Part shown: positions 45,622 to 56,307 of the stretch, piece by piece | Numbering within the stretch: position 1 is the stretch's first letter | Layout: every line of letters starts with the position of its first letter | Origin: Voacanga thouarsii | Taxonomy: Eukaryota > Streptophyta > Magnoliopsida > Gentianales > Apocynaceae | Direction of reading: 5' to 3' | Assembly (NCBI GenBank): GCA_026120185.1 | Contig: JANUWF010003375.1 | Span: 3,662,736 to 3,726,735 of the forward strand | DNA: 64,000 nt | The notes under the pieces: model-generated | Databases searched by the model: none | Told to the model about the DNA's origin: nothing | The model's input: the letters and a program-made list of their open reading frames with translations, nothing else | Position numbers and translations under genes: made by a program

Positions 45622-48043
45622 CAAACATGTTAATGGACTCTCTTCTTCTCTTTTCTCTCTTTCTCTCTCTCTCTCTCTCTTAGCCGAATACCCTCTCCCT
45701 CTTGGCCGAATGAATTCTTTACCAATGGCCATGCTTTCTTTATTTCCCTTGGACGGATTTAGTCACCTAGGAGTCGAGATCCATTTGAAACTCCTTCAAG
45801 GTACTCATCAATCAAGTAAGCCTTTTCAACCCTCCTTTTTAATTCTAGATTCATGTCTCTAGGATGATATTGTTAGGAGATGGATTATGAATAGGATTTA
45901 AGCATGTATTATTGTGATGAGTAGAGATTGAAGCATGAATAAATGTGTGTTTATGATGGAGAAGGGATTTATGCATGAGTTGATTATCTTGGTTGATTGT
46001 ATGGTGTTTTTAGGGTTTAATGCATGTCTCCATGTCATAGGTAGTATTTGTGATCAAGTATGCTAGAGATTATGTCATCTATGATGAATAGGATTTATAT
46101 TCATGTATGATTATTGAAGCCATGATTATGTTTATGCTAGTAGAGGTTGGATCATGCCTTGGTAAATTTAGATCTATGTTTTTATTCATGATTTGGATGA
46201 GTTGATGAATTGAAGTGGAGTATATGTTCATGATTGTGGTTAGCAATAGAAATATGATCATGATCTAGTTGTCCCTAAGCTAAGTTTATTTCATCAATAA
46301 AATATTTAATATTATAATTTTTGCTAGTAAGGTAGACTTGGATTATTATATATAATAGGGAAATTTTAGTCAAATAAATGATAGCTTTTATTTCAAGAAA
46401 TAAAATATATAGATATTATATATAATAATAATATCAAATAGAGCCTTTTATATAAATAATCATAATAAGTAAAATATTAATTTTGTAAGTCTTATATTCA
46501 TAAATATCATTAAAATTTATTATCTTTCAATTATTATCTTTTAATCAAAACCTATTAAAATTTATTTAGTATCTTTCAATCAAGACCCATTATAATTTAT
46601 TTTCAACTAATTTTAGTTATCAATTATTTTCAAACAATTAATTATTAATAAATTATTATTTTACCTAATACCACCTAGGACTCTTCATCAAATAAACTCT
46701 AAATTATTCTTAGTAAGATTTAAACCTTCAACTTATTATTACCTATTTCCCGAAACAATAATTATTTTAAATATCAAATTAGACTTAGCTTATAAACCCT
46801 TTTTATTTATTATTTGGCCTTAAAGCTTGGGACACTAGGATCATGGTAGTAGTGAGTTGAGCTAGCTTTATTTGTGAAAGTGGATTTTAGCTTGAGATTA
46901 ATTATGGCTTGTATTTACCCCAAGCGGGGTTGGGTCAGCTATTGAAGACCTTTATTTTATCTCAAGATAAGGATCAGGTAAGCTCCTGCATGAACTTGTT
47001 TGATGCAAAATGTTTATTATGGCAAGCCAAATGTAGAGTGCATGGACACTCGTTTCTATAAAGGCAATTGAGGATTGTCTCCTATCTTATTTTCGTCAAA
47101 CAAATTATTTGAAAATCAATAAGCAGATTTACTCAAACTCAAAACTCTTTCTGAAACTGATTTTGACAAAGGCTTTGGAAACCCTTAATTGCCATCTTCA
47201 AGTGGAACTATGTTTTGTTCTTTTTTTCCCAGGTGGGGTAAGTTACGTTGAGTACTCAATAAGGGTGGACTGCTAGGACTAATCTTTGAAGGGATAGGGT
47301 GAGTCTCTCAGTAGGTGGCCACCTCTGAGGGGCAAGTCCTCCCCGGATAGAATGTCAGTCCAGTAGGTCGTGCCGGTCCGAGCTAGTAGTTTTTTTCAGT
47401 TAAATGACTGTATGTTGCCGGAATGGACAACCAATTGTTGTTTGGGTATAGAGAAGGAGGAGTATCTTGCCCGGTAGGCCGATCACCTACCTTTTGTCAA
47501 TCTGCACAAAGTGTCAGCATTCTGACTGGTTATGGGGCCCAACATGTGGTAACCCATGACCATTTCTTTTGAGTGGTTGATTTTATTGATTATGTATGGT
47601 TGGAAAAGCCAAAACACCACTCTTGATTTTGACTAATGTTTATTGCTTGCCAGTATTTCTCTTATAAAGATTTATACTTTACATTCACGAACTATTTTCA
47701 CTGGACACTCAAAGCACACACAACTTACTAAGATTTTTGTCTCATCACCCTTTTTACCATGATTTCAGGTCGATCCTGCTGTGGGGATGAGTAGCTAGAT
47801 ATTGCCTGCCTTGGAAGAATTTTCTGATATTTAATTTGTGTAATGATTTGGGGAGTTGAGAGTGGATAGTTTTTTTTATGGTTTTGGAATTCTTGGATTC
47901 ATTCTTGGATTGTAATAAATTTTAAGTTAAAGTATTACTTTTATTTCGCTATTTTGATTATGTGATCTAGTTATAAAGACCCCTTGTCCTATGGATGGGG
48001 CGACATCCCCAGCCCTGGCGGGCCTAGGTAGTGGGGTGTTACA
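43671..48043 (+). mobile_element. Complete solo LTR, Tekay-like, 4.37 kb
   Basis: TGTGAAACCCC to GTGGGGTGTTACA with a perfect target duplication TGAGG on both sides (43666-43670 and 48044-48048). Unequal recombination of two LTRs leaves such a single copy. It is the reference copy for 1-1640 plus 14105-15317 and is related at both ends to the LTRs of the full-length element. It contains a tRNA-like module (43915-44010), (TA)n at 45587-45618, CT-rich runs at 45655-45680 and the small frame 45617-45862. The frames at 44280-44573 and 44846-45037 are not convincing genes. Confidence 0.92.
43915..44014 (+). other. tRNA-like A-box/B-box module, solo LTR
   Basis: A-box TGGTTTAGTGGTTAGAGC (43924-43941), B-box-like GGATTCAAATTCC (43966-43978), 42 bp apart as in tRNA genes, followed by TTTT and TTTTT runs at about 44004-44014. 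It starts about 250 bp from the LTR 5' end. This is the most tRNA-like of the copies. Confidence 0.6.
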
Positions 48044-48048
48044 TGAGG

Positions 48049-48490
48049 GGGCATCGGTTTGAGAGCATTTGCTTAAGATGATTGCCTATTTCGAGAAGGC
48101 TGATGTCCTAGGTGTAACAATAGATTATGAGAGCCAAATTAACATAGTTTTTGAAACTCTGCATGATTTATATTCACAGTTCAAGTTGAACTACACAATG
48201 AATAAATTGGATATGAATCTCACGGAGCTTATGAAAGAGCTCCAGGTGGCAGAGAAGATCATAATGCCCATGTCAAAGGTTTTGGTCTCTCGTTCTGCTT
48301 CTTCTAGAATTAAGTCAAAGTCTAAGAAATTCAAGAAGAGGAAGGTCCAGAACAACGCAGGAGCCCAGCCCAAAGCATCTGGTCATGCTAAGCCCAACGG
48401 GCAGCCCAAAGGTAAATATTTCAAGTGTGGCAAAAAGGGGCATTGAAAGAAAGATTGTCCGGACTTCTTAGCCAAGTCTACTTCAAGTAT
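48049..48490 (+). pseudogene. gag, 3' part, copia element 1
   Basis: The frame 48069-48446 shows the copia gag region (LKMIAYFEKADVLG, then FKLNYTMNKLDMNLTELMKE) and ends in a Lys-rich stretch and a zinc knuckle whose first Cys is lost (YFKCGKKGH, stop for Trp, KKDC). The product would package element RNA. Confidence 0.85.
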
Positions 48491-48512
48491 TGCTCTATAC
48501 CTAGAGTCTATT

Positions 48513-48782
48513 TTGGTGGTTGGATCAACATCTTCCTGGATAGTTGATTCTGGAGCCACTGACCATGTTTGTAACTCCTTGCAAGGGTTCAGAAAGACAA
48601 GGAAACTCAATAAGGGTGAGCATAGACTTCAAGTAGGGAATGGAGCAAGAATATGGGCTGAAGCAGTTGGAGATCTTGAGCTTATTTTTTATTGTAATAG
48701 GAAGTTACTTTTAAAAGATATTTTATATATTTCCTATTTTAAACAGAATTTGATTTCAGTTTCTAAATTAATGCATCAATGA
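48513..48782 (+). pseudogene. Aspartic protease, copia element 1
   Basis: Active-site block SSWIVDSGATDHVCN, followed by HRLQVGNGARIWAEAVGDL. It would cleave the polyprotein. The piece ends at a stop before the pre-integrase zinc finger. Confidence 0.85.
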
Positions 48783-50008
48783 TATTCTGTTTCTTTTCAT
48801 TCTGGTGTTTCCATCAGTAGAAATGGTAATTTAATTTATACAGGAAATATGTATAGAAATCATTTTTATATATTAGAAATCAAATAAATAATATTCAAAC
48901 TGAACCTCATAATAAAAAGAGAAAGACCATATCAAATGGCTCGTGTTTGTAGCATCTAAGATTAGGACATATAAATCACAATCGGATTCAGAAGCTAATC
49001 CGTGATTGGGTTTTAGGTTCATTAAGATTGGAAGAATGGCCTCAGTGTGAATCTTGCCTTAAAGGTAAAATGACCAAAAAGTCCTTTACCAAAAAGGCAG
49101 ATAGAACCACGAAAATACTAGCATTAGTTCATACGGATGTTTGTGGTCCGATGACTACACCAGCTAATGGAGGCTACGAATACTTTATCACTTTTACAGA
49201 TGATCATAATCGTTTTAGTTATATTTATCTGATAAGACGTAAGTCTAACTCTTTTGATAAATTCAAAGAGTTTAAGGCTGAAGTAGAGCATTAAACAGGG
49301 AAATTAATTAAAGCTTTGAGATCGGATCGTAGTGGAGAGTACCTCCTTGGTGAGTTTAAGGATTACTTGGTACATTATAGCATAGTATCTCAGTTAACTG
49401 TGAATAGGACTCCCCAGTAGAATGAAGTAGTTAAGAGAAGAAACAAAACTTTGATGGAAATGGTCAGAAGCATGATAAGTCATACTTCTCTTCCTATTTC
49501 TTTTTGATGATATGCCTTAGAAACAAAGGTATATATTTTGAACTTGGTGCCTTCCAAATTAGTACCTAGGACACCCTATGAGATATGAACCGAACGAAAG
49601 CCCAATTTGAACCATCTCAAGATATGGGGTTGTCCAACTTATGTGCTGACAAAAGAAAGTAACCTAGAACCAAGATCAGAGTTATGCTACTTCATTGGGT
49701 ATCCAAAAGGAACGAGATGTGGATATTTCTATCATCCTCAAGAGTATAAGATACTTGTTAGTACTAATACTAGATACTTAGAGGATGAACAAGTTACATC
49801 TACCACGGGTTCAAGTAGAATAAAGTTAAAAAAGAAGTTGGTCACTGATGCAACTTTAGGTACTTCTAACACCCCGATCGAGGAACTAAGAGAAACACTA
49901 CAGAATGTTTCTATACAAATTGAGTCTCGTTGTAGTAGGAGGATCATAAGAGTTTCAGAAAGATGGACTGGAGAAATCTATGATCTAATCTCTTATCATC
50001 AGGAATAA
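48783..50008 (+). pseudogene. Integrase, copia element 1
   Basis: The pre-integrase region (LGHINHNRIQKL, then CESCLKGKMTKKSF) leads into the core with Asp in HTDVCGPM and Asp in ALRSDRSGEY. The third position, normally Glu in NGVSERRN, reads EVVKRRNK, so the catalytic Glu is replaced by Lys. The C-terminal part 49607-50008 (LNHLKIWGCPTYV, then ELCYFIGYPKGT) is open. At least six stops interrupt the domain. Confidence 0.85.
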
Positions 50009-50598
50009 GATCCTATTAGATACGAGGAGGCCATTGTTGATACTGATGCAGACAAATGGCTGTTAGCCATAAATACCGAGATTGAGTCTATGTACCTCAA
50101 TCAGGTCTAGGATCTTATCACTGCACCTGATGGGATAAAACCAATTAGGTGTAAGTGGGTATATAAGAGGAAGAGAGGTGCAGATGAAAAGGTTAAAACC
50201 TATAAAGCAAGATTGGTTGCTAAAAGTTATACTTAGAAAGAAATGATCGATTATGAGGAAACCTTTTCACCAGTAGTCATGCTTAAGTCTATCCGCATTC
50301 TCTTAGCCATTACATGTCATTATGACTACGAGATATGGTAAATAGATGTCAAGACGGCTTTTTTAAATGGCTATCTTAGTGAAGACATCTATATGTCCTA
50401 GCCAGAAGGTTTTGTTGCTAAAGGTTAAGAACAAATGGTCAGTAAGCTCAAAAAGTCCATCTATAGACTTAAGCAAGCATCGCGAGCATGGAACATACGT
50501 TTCGATGAAACTGTGAAGGCTTATGGTTTCATTCAAAACGTGGATAAACCATGTTTGTATAGGAAATCAAATAGTGGCAAAGTGATTTTGGCTATGTA
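50009..50598 (+). pseudogene. Reverse transcriptase N-terminal half, copia element 1
   Basis: Readable with many stops: WLLAINTEIESMYLNQV, IKPIRCKWVYKRKRG, YEETFSPVVMLKSIRILLA, IDVKTAFLNGYLSEDIYM, LKQASRAWNIRFDETVKAYG. After KSNSGKVILAM the sequence jumps to MKDMGEASYIL, so about 30 codons holding the catalytic YVDD are missing. Confidence 0.88.
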
Positions 50599-51500
50599 GT
50601 CAATTTAGTATGAAAGACATGGGAGAAGCTAGCTACATTCTAGACATTAAGCTTCTTAGAGATAGGAAGTAGAGAATGTTAGGCTTATCCCAATCTACTT
50701 ATATTGACAAGTTGTTGATCAAGTACAGTATGGATTAATGTAAAGGGGTTATTATACCCTTTAGATATGGATTATCCTTATCTTCCAAGCAGTGTCCTCA
50801 GACACAGGAAGACAAGCAAAAAATGGGTAGGATCCCTTATACTTCGGCTGTAGAAAGTCTCATGTATGCTAAGCTTTACACCAGGCCAGATATCTGCTTT
50901 GCAGTAGGCATAGTTAGTAGATATTAGTCAAACCCAGGGGAAGCTCACTAGCAAGCAGTCAAGTATATACTAAAATATCTCAAAGAAGGGAGAGATTATA
51001 TGCTTGTATATCGTGCTGATGATTTGGTTCTTACCGGTTATACAGACTCAGACTTCCAAGCAAAAAAAAGATGAAAGAAAATCCACTAGTGGATATGTCT
51101 TCACTTTGTCTGGGGGAGCTATTTTATGGAGAAGTATCAAACAATCCTACATTACTGATTCTACTATAGAAGCTGAGTACATTGCTGCTTCAGAAGCTTC
51201 TAAAGAAGCTGTGTGACTCTGGAAGTTCCTTACAGAACTTAGAGTAATACCGCACATGGACAAGCCAGTCACGATTTATTGTGACAACTCTAAAGCGGTG
51301 TCACAATGTAAGGAACCTCGAAACCATAGGAAGGGCAAGCACATTGAGAGAAAGTATCACCTCATCTGGGAGTTCATCTAGAAACGGAAGATTGTGGTTG
51401 ATCAGATTTCTTTTGCCAACAATCTGGCAAATCCCTTTACCAAGTCTTTGACAGAAAAGGTGTTTCACAGACACTTAGATGTCATAGGGGTATGGACTTT
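50599..51500 (+). pseudogene. RT C-terminus and RNase H, copia element 1
   Basis: Starts after the deletion with MKDMGEASYIL and continues to the RNase H motifs: YTDSDF, SGGAILWRSIKQ, STIEAEYIAASEA, VTIYCDNSKAVSQ and KHIERKYHLI, ending in FTKSLTEKVFHRHLDVIGV. Stops occur at several places. The acidic RNase H residues are present. Confidence 0.85.
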
Positions 51501-51517
51501 TTTAGTCTTTGTAGTGC

Positions 51518-51528
51518 AAGTGGGAGAT
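51518..51528 (+). other. Polypurine tract of copia element 1
   Basis: AAGTGGGAGAT directly before the 3' LTR, the common copia PPT. Confidence 0.85.
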
Positions 51529-53401
51529 TATTGGAAAGTATGCCCTCAAAGATTATGTATTCTGTGTAAATATATTACAAATAGACCCAGCGCCAGGTGG
51601 GTCCATTGGACTTGGCGCCCGGTAAACTCTGCCCAGCCGAAGTTCTTGAAAAACATAGCAGACCTGGCACCAGGTAGGTCCAATGGACTTGGCGCCAAGT
51701 CCACTAAATTCATTCAGTTTTGTTTGTTTCTTATATTATTTCACATTTAAGGTCCAAGTGTGACAAGTAATAGCCTATGTGTTGGGTCGTTCTTCAGAAT
51801 AAGGTATAGATCATGAGTACTTGTCATACAAGTAAAATTGAGTTCTTAGTCGTATGATGGAATTGGGCATTTCATCAAGATCAGACTGTTATGCCATAAG
51901 TTCCAATGAGGAATGGTTTATCTTGAATCAGTGAGTAGTTTACTCATATTATTGGCATAAACATATTATGAATATGTAGAACTAGACCTGTAGTAGTGGT
52001 TTCTCTTAAAGTACTATAATTATAAAGACCGGACTATTACTGCTACAGCGTGGACAGATACCTTCATACTTGAGTATGAGTTGGTGGTCTGCCGAAGCTA
52101 GGGTCTTATACTTTGTTGTATGTTAGGTGAGATTTATTTTGTGAGATCAATAACCTTGTATGTTGGGTACATTACTCTATTTAGTTAAGATGGACTCATG
52201 CAACAGAGTTTCTATACTTCATTTTGTGAAGCTAAATCACCCCCTTGTGATTGTCCAGGATAATCTAATAATACAGGGCCCTGGGAACATAACTCTAGAA
52301 TGTGTCCTTTTGGGTAGCTTCCAATGATAAGCAAGTACATTAGAGTGAATCACAGATTATCGGACTAGAAATCTAATGATGCCAAATGTCTTTGAGATGG
52401 GTGTTAGTACATTTATCCTATCTCAATGATGGGTGTTACATAGAGAGGTATTTTCGTCATTTCACCTATAGGTTGGAGACATTGTTTTAGCAATATTATT
52501 CTTGTGTTCAATATTTTCATATAATGATAAATGAGAATATTTAAAATGGCAAAATGCAGCTATTTGATAGTAAGGGGATTTTGGTTATTTTAGTAGTCAT
52601 GAATAATATATCTTTTAGTCCTCGGAGTAACTTAAATTACCTTGGTGTTGTCTAGACACTATTTGGGCTTCATGTATAATTATCTGGAAGAGAAATAAAA
52701 TTTATTCTAAGTGTCTAATTAGAATTAATTAATTAGTCTTGGGTTTTTCATAAGGCGCAGAAAAGATAATTAATGAATTCAGAAAATTGGGTTGGAATAA
52801 ATTACTTCATTGGGCTAATAAATGTTGACATATATTAAAAGTCCAATGGGAAATTGTCTTGGGTATTTGATAAAACCCAAAAAATATAATAAAGATGATT
52901 GGTTTATGAGCCCAACACCAAGCCCATTAGGGCTTAGTGTGTTTTAGCCCACTAGGGTTTTATTAAGCCCTAGGGTGACCAAAATATATAGAAAAGATAT
53001 GGAAAGGTTTCCCTACCCTAACTCTCTCCCTCTTATGTGTGCAGCCATCCTTCCTGTTGTGTTTCCTCTTCCTTCTATCCTTTCTCTCTAGGAGTGGATC
53101 TTAGTTATCCAAAGGAGTTTTCACCAAGCTAACCCAAGATCAAGGTAGAGTTATACTCCAAAAGACTAAGAGAGGAATCTTGGAGAAGTTTGATGCGTAG
53201 GAGTAGAAGATTGGCAAGAATACCAGTCGAACCACCGAGGCCTCCTTCTCCCTTTCCATTGCAAGATCCAGTGCAACCCGGCACCTTGTTGGTTAATCCG
53301 CGACCAAACAAGACAAGTAAGTACTCTCTCCTAGATATGGATCGAAAAACTGAAAATTTTCTGCTGCGTTTTCTTTGATGTTTTCCATTTTTTATCCTTC
53401 A
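51529..53401 (+). repeat. 3' LTR of copia element 1
   Basis: TATTGGAAAG (TG changed to TA) to ATCCTTCA, 1873 bp. It contains the perfect 20-bp palindrome TGGACTTGGCGCCAAGTCCA (51684-51703). The frame 53190-53378 matches one in the 5' LTR. Confidence 0.9.
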
Positions 53402-53607
53402 AACTCATCTTTCCCAACAAAAAGGCATCACAAATTCACTCAGTGAAGTAAAAGACAAAAAAATATTTGAACAAATATGAACATACATTTACACATGTCC
53501 ACCAAATACCTAGATATATGTATTATGATTTCATATGCACATGCAAGATGCCTTTCCAAACCCATATTCCCCGAGTACCAAGGTTAAGGTTTAGACAAGG
53601 TACTACA
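53402..53607 (-). repeat. Tekay-like LTR fragment, part 2
   Basis: Begins with the target duplication AACTC and resembles 4765-4976 (ACTCATC, CACATGCA, GCAAGATGC, AAGGTT..TTTAGACAAGGTACTACA). The LTR edge is at 53607. Confidence 0.65.
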
Positions 53608-53880
53608 GATTATGCTAGATTATATGCTAAAATAGATTATATTACCTTCAAATTTAGTCATAACACTTTTCATAGTAATTTCAATAAATCTAATAGTTAG
53701 ATCATTAATTTGATGCACCTATCTTTGTATATGTATTAGGTTTTAGACATTTTTATAGATATTATACTAGATTATGCTTCAGAATATATCGAATTAACTT
53801 CATATTCAGTCATAACACTTTTCATAATAGTTTTAACAAATCTAACATTCAAATCATTTATTCAATATGCTTATCTTTTG
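53608..53880. repeat. Diverged 152-bp tandem duplication
   Basis: AGTCATAACACTTTTCATA occurs at 53656 and 53808 in similar surroundings (GATTATGCTAGATTATATG against GATTATGCTTCAGAATATA). The units are clearly diverged, so this is an old duplication. Confidence 0.75.
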
Positions 53881-54105
53881 TGTGTGTGTGTGTATGTACA
53901 TATATACACACATTCACACACACCATACACATACCAAATAAATTTTTATAAATAATAAATATATATATATGTATAAATGCATATCTATATATAAGTCTTT
54001 GGTATGTATTTGGTGTGTGTATATATACATATAATAATTTTCTATTTTAATATGCGTGTATATATTATACATATGTATATATATAGATATATATAGTATA
54101 TTAAT

Positions 54106-54142
<37 letters not shown>

Positions 54143-54386
54143 TAATATATATATATATGTGTGTGTGTGTATATATATTAATATATTAAAAAAATATATT
54201 AATATATATTTATGTATGTGTGTGTGTATATATATATATGTTAATATATAATATATATTAGCATATATATATATATATTAAAAAGTTTAATATATATAGA
54301 TATATATTAAAAAGTATTTTAATGTACATATTTGTGTGTATATGTTATACATACATATATATATTAACATATATATTAAAAAGCAT

Positions 54387-54454
<68 letters not shown>

Positions 54455-54533
54455 TATACATAATATATGTGTGTGTATGTATATTAATATATTAAAGTAG
54501 TGTATAGATATTAGTATGTTCATATATGCATAG

Positions 54534-54582
<49 letters not shown>

Positions 54583-54681
54583 AACACATATATACATATA
54601 TATAAATATCACGTACATTTATATATGTGTGGGGGGGGTGTGTGTGTTGTATATCTATATATATGTATTGTGTGTGTATTC

Positions 54682-54717
<36 letters not shown>

Positions 54718-54770
54718 TTGTTTATATACATATATGTATTGGAAATATATATATGTTTAAGTTTTTTTTT
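53881..54770. repeat. Compound (TA)n/(TG)n/(CA)n microsatellite
   Basis: Nearly 0.9 kb of alternating purine-pyrimidine repeats, with long TA runs at 54108-54136, 54392-54418 and 54548-54580, and TG runs at 54419-54452 and 54686-54714. Open frames in it are pure repeat translations. Confidence 0.95.
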
Positions 54771-55079
54771 CCTAATCAAACTACTTGTATAGAATCATTT
54801 AATAAATATAATGATATAAGTAACAACATATAAACTTTTAAAATTATATAAATATATAAAATAATTTATTACATTGAATAATGTAGTTTTATAGTAAATT
54901 TAATATAATTATTGTATTCTGTTATAATATTAATGTTTAAAGAAAACTCAAAAAATATTAGGTATAGTTTAAATTAAAAAAAAAAAGGATATGGCCAACA
55001 TAGAAGCTTGGCCCTAAGGCAAAATCATAGAGCATGCGAGGCGAGGTCACGAACCAGGACTTAAAAGAGCTGTGATTAG
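54771..55079. other. AT-rich spacer
   Basis: No gene. From about 54990 the base composition rises (GAAGCTTGGCCCTAAGGC, CATGCGAGGCGAGGTCACG) and this part may already belong to the CACTA element. Confidence 0.4.
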
Positions 55080-55621
55080 GTGCGTATGGTCCACAAAATT
55101 CTGGTGTTCTCAAAAATTTAATTTTTAGAAAAAATTTTAAATACTTTTGGCGAGAAAATTTTTTGTCGCCATTGATCCTTTTTAGCAACCAATTTTTTGT
55201 ATTGGCAAGGAAACTTTTTGTCACGAAAGGTAAAAATATTTTACCATCGTATTTTAACTTCTCAAATAAAATTATATTTTTGGCAACAAAATTTTAGTGA
55301 CAAATTTTTTTGTCACGAAAAAGCATAACAAGCGACAAAATGAAAGTTTTTGGCCACAAAAATTGCTTACTTTTAACAACAAAATATTTTCTAGCTAAAA
55401 TTGAGGTCTTTAGCTAGGAAACTATTTTCCTCGCTGAAGGGTAGCCTTTAGCGACAAAACTTAAACTTTTGTCGCCAAGAACCTTTGGCGACGGGACTTC
55501 AACAGCAAAATGGCAAGGAAAAAATTTTATCGCTAAAGGCCTTCAGTGAGACTTTGGCAAGGAAATTTGAACTTTTAACGAGGAAATTGTTTTGTCGCTT
55601 AAAACTAATTTTCTTGTAGTG
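55080..55621. mobile_element. CACTA (En/Spm-type) transposon end, truncated
   Basis: The right terminus reads TTTTCTTGTAGTG (55609-55621), the reverse complement of the plant CACTACAAGAAAA inverted repeat. About 500 bp inside it are full of subterminal repeats of the type TTTTGTCGCCAAA and AGCGACAAAA in both directions, the expected transposase binding region. The base triplet after the end is AGG. No matching CACTA start lies to the left, so the other end is lost or was never here. Confidence 0.8.
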
Positions 55622-56307
55622 AGGAGTAGTAGTAGTAATAGTAGTAATAACAATAATAATAAGAACAACAATAGCAACAATAACAACAATGGTGTGTGTA
55701 CTATAACACCCACAATAACATACTTTTCCTTTTCAAAGGTAGATTTGCAGCAAAAGAACTCTAATGATTTCTATGTAGCCATTGCTACGAATCAAAGGTT
55801 AAGTTGTCCAGGTAGAAAGATTTCGAACAAATTCCTTGAAGCCATACTCTAATATACAAAATTATACCTTCTGAATATAGCCTTCTATAAAATACATGCC
55901 ATATCTTCCTATCAATCAAAGACTTAGAAACTATTCACCTATTCTATACAAGAATGTCTTTTGAATGTCCAAATTTTACTAGATAAAAAGCATAGTTAGA
56001 TGCCCAAAAGTAGAGATCATGTTTTGTGACTAGCTGAGCTTAACATCAAAGTATTGTTGCGTGATATGATGGCTAGCACCACGAAACAATGTTATCTGCC
56101 ATATGCTTATCAGTTCATAATTATGATGACAATAACCATAGATGGTCATCTTGGAAGGTCATCTTGGAAGAACAAAATACAGCTATAGAGAGATATCTTC
56201 TAAAGAAGAACAAATAACACATCACCTAGATAGAAGTGAGATATTCTATCATGTGATATAAAACTATGCAGAGACAATATCCTTTGGAAATGAAGTTTTG
56301 TTCAATA
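55622..56307. other. Unassigned sequence with trinucleotide run
   Basis: 55622-55695 is a degenerate (AGT/AAT/AAC)n run that creates a Ser/Asn-rich chance frame (55592-55852). The rest up to the copia LTR shows no gene or known repeat. Confidence 0.5.

Larger units (their letters stand above)
40069..53401 (+). mobile_element. Ty1/copia element with nested solo LTR
   Basis: LTRs 40069-41944 and 51529-53401 and a perfect 5-bp target duplication AACTC (40064-40068 and 53402-53406). Order gag, PR, INT, RT, RH defines copia. It is 13.3 kb with, and about 8.96 kb without, the nested LTR at 43671-48043. It is defective: gag deletion, many stops, integrase catalytic Glu replaced by Lys, RT active site deleted. 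Confidence 0.92.

Noticed and set aside
54389..54833. Frames rich in Ile/Tyr and Cys/Val
   Set aside because: Translations of (TA)n and (TG)n microsatellites.
55592..55852. Frame with a Ser/Asn homopolymer
   Set aside because: Created by a trinucleotide repeat; no domain on either side.
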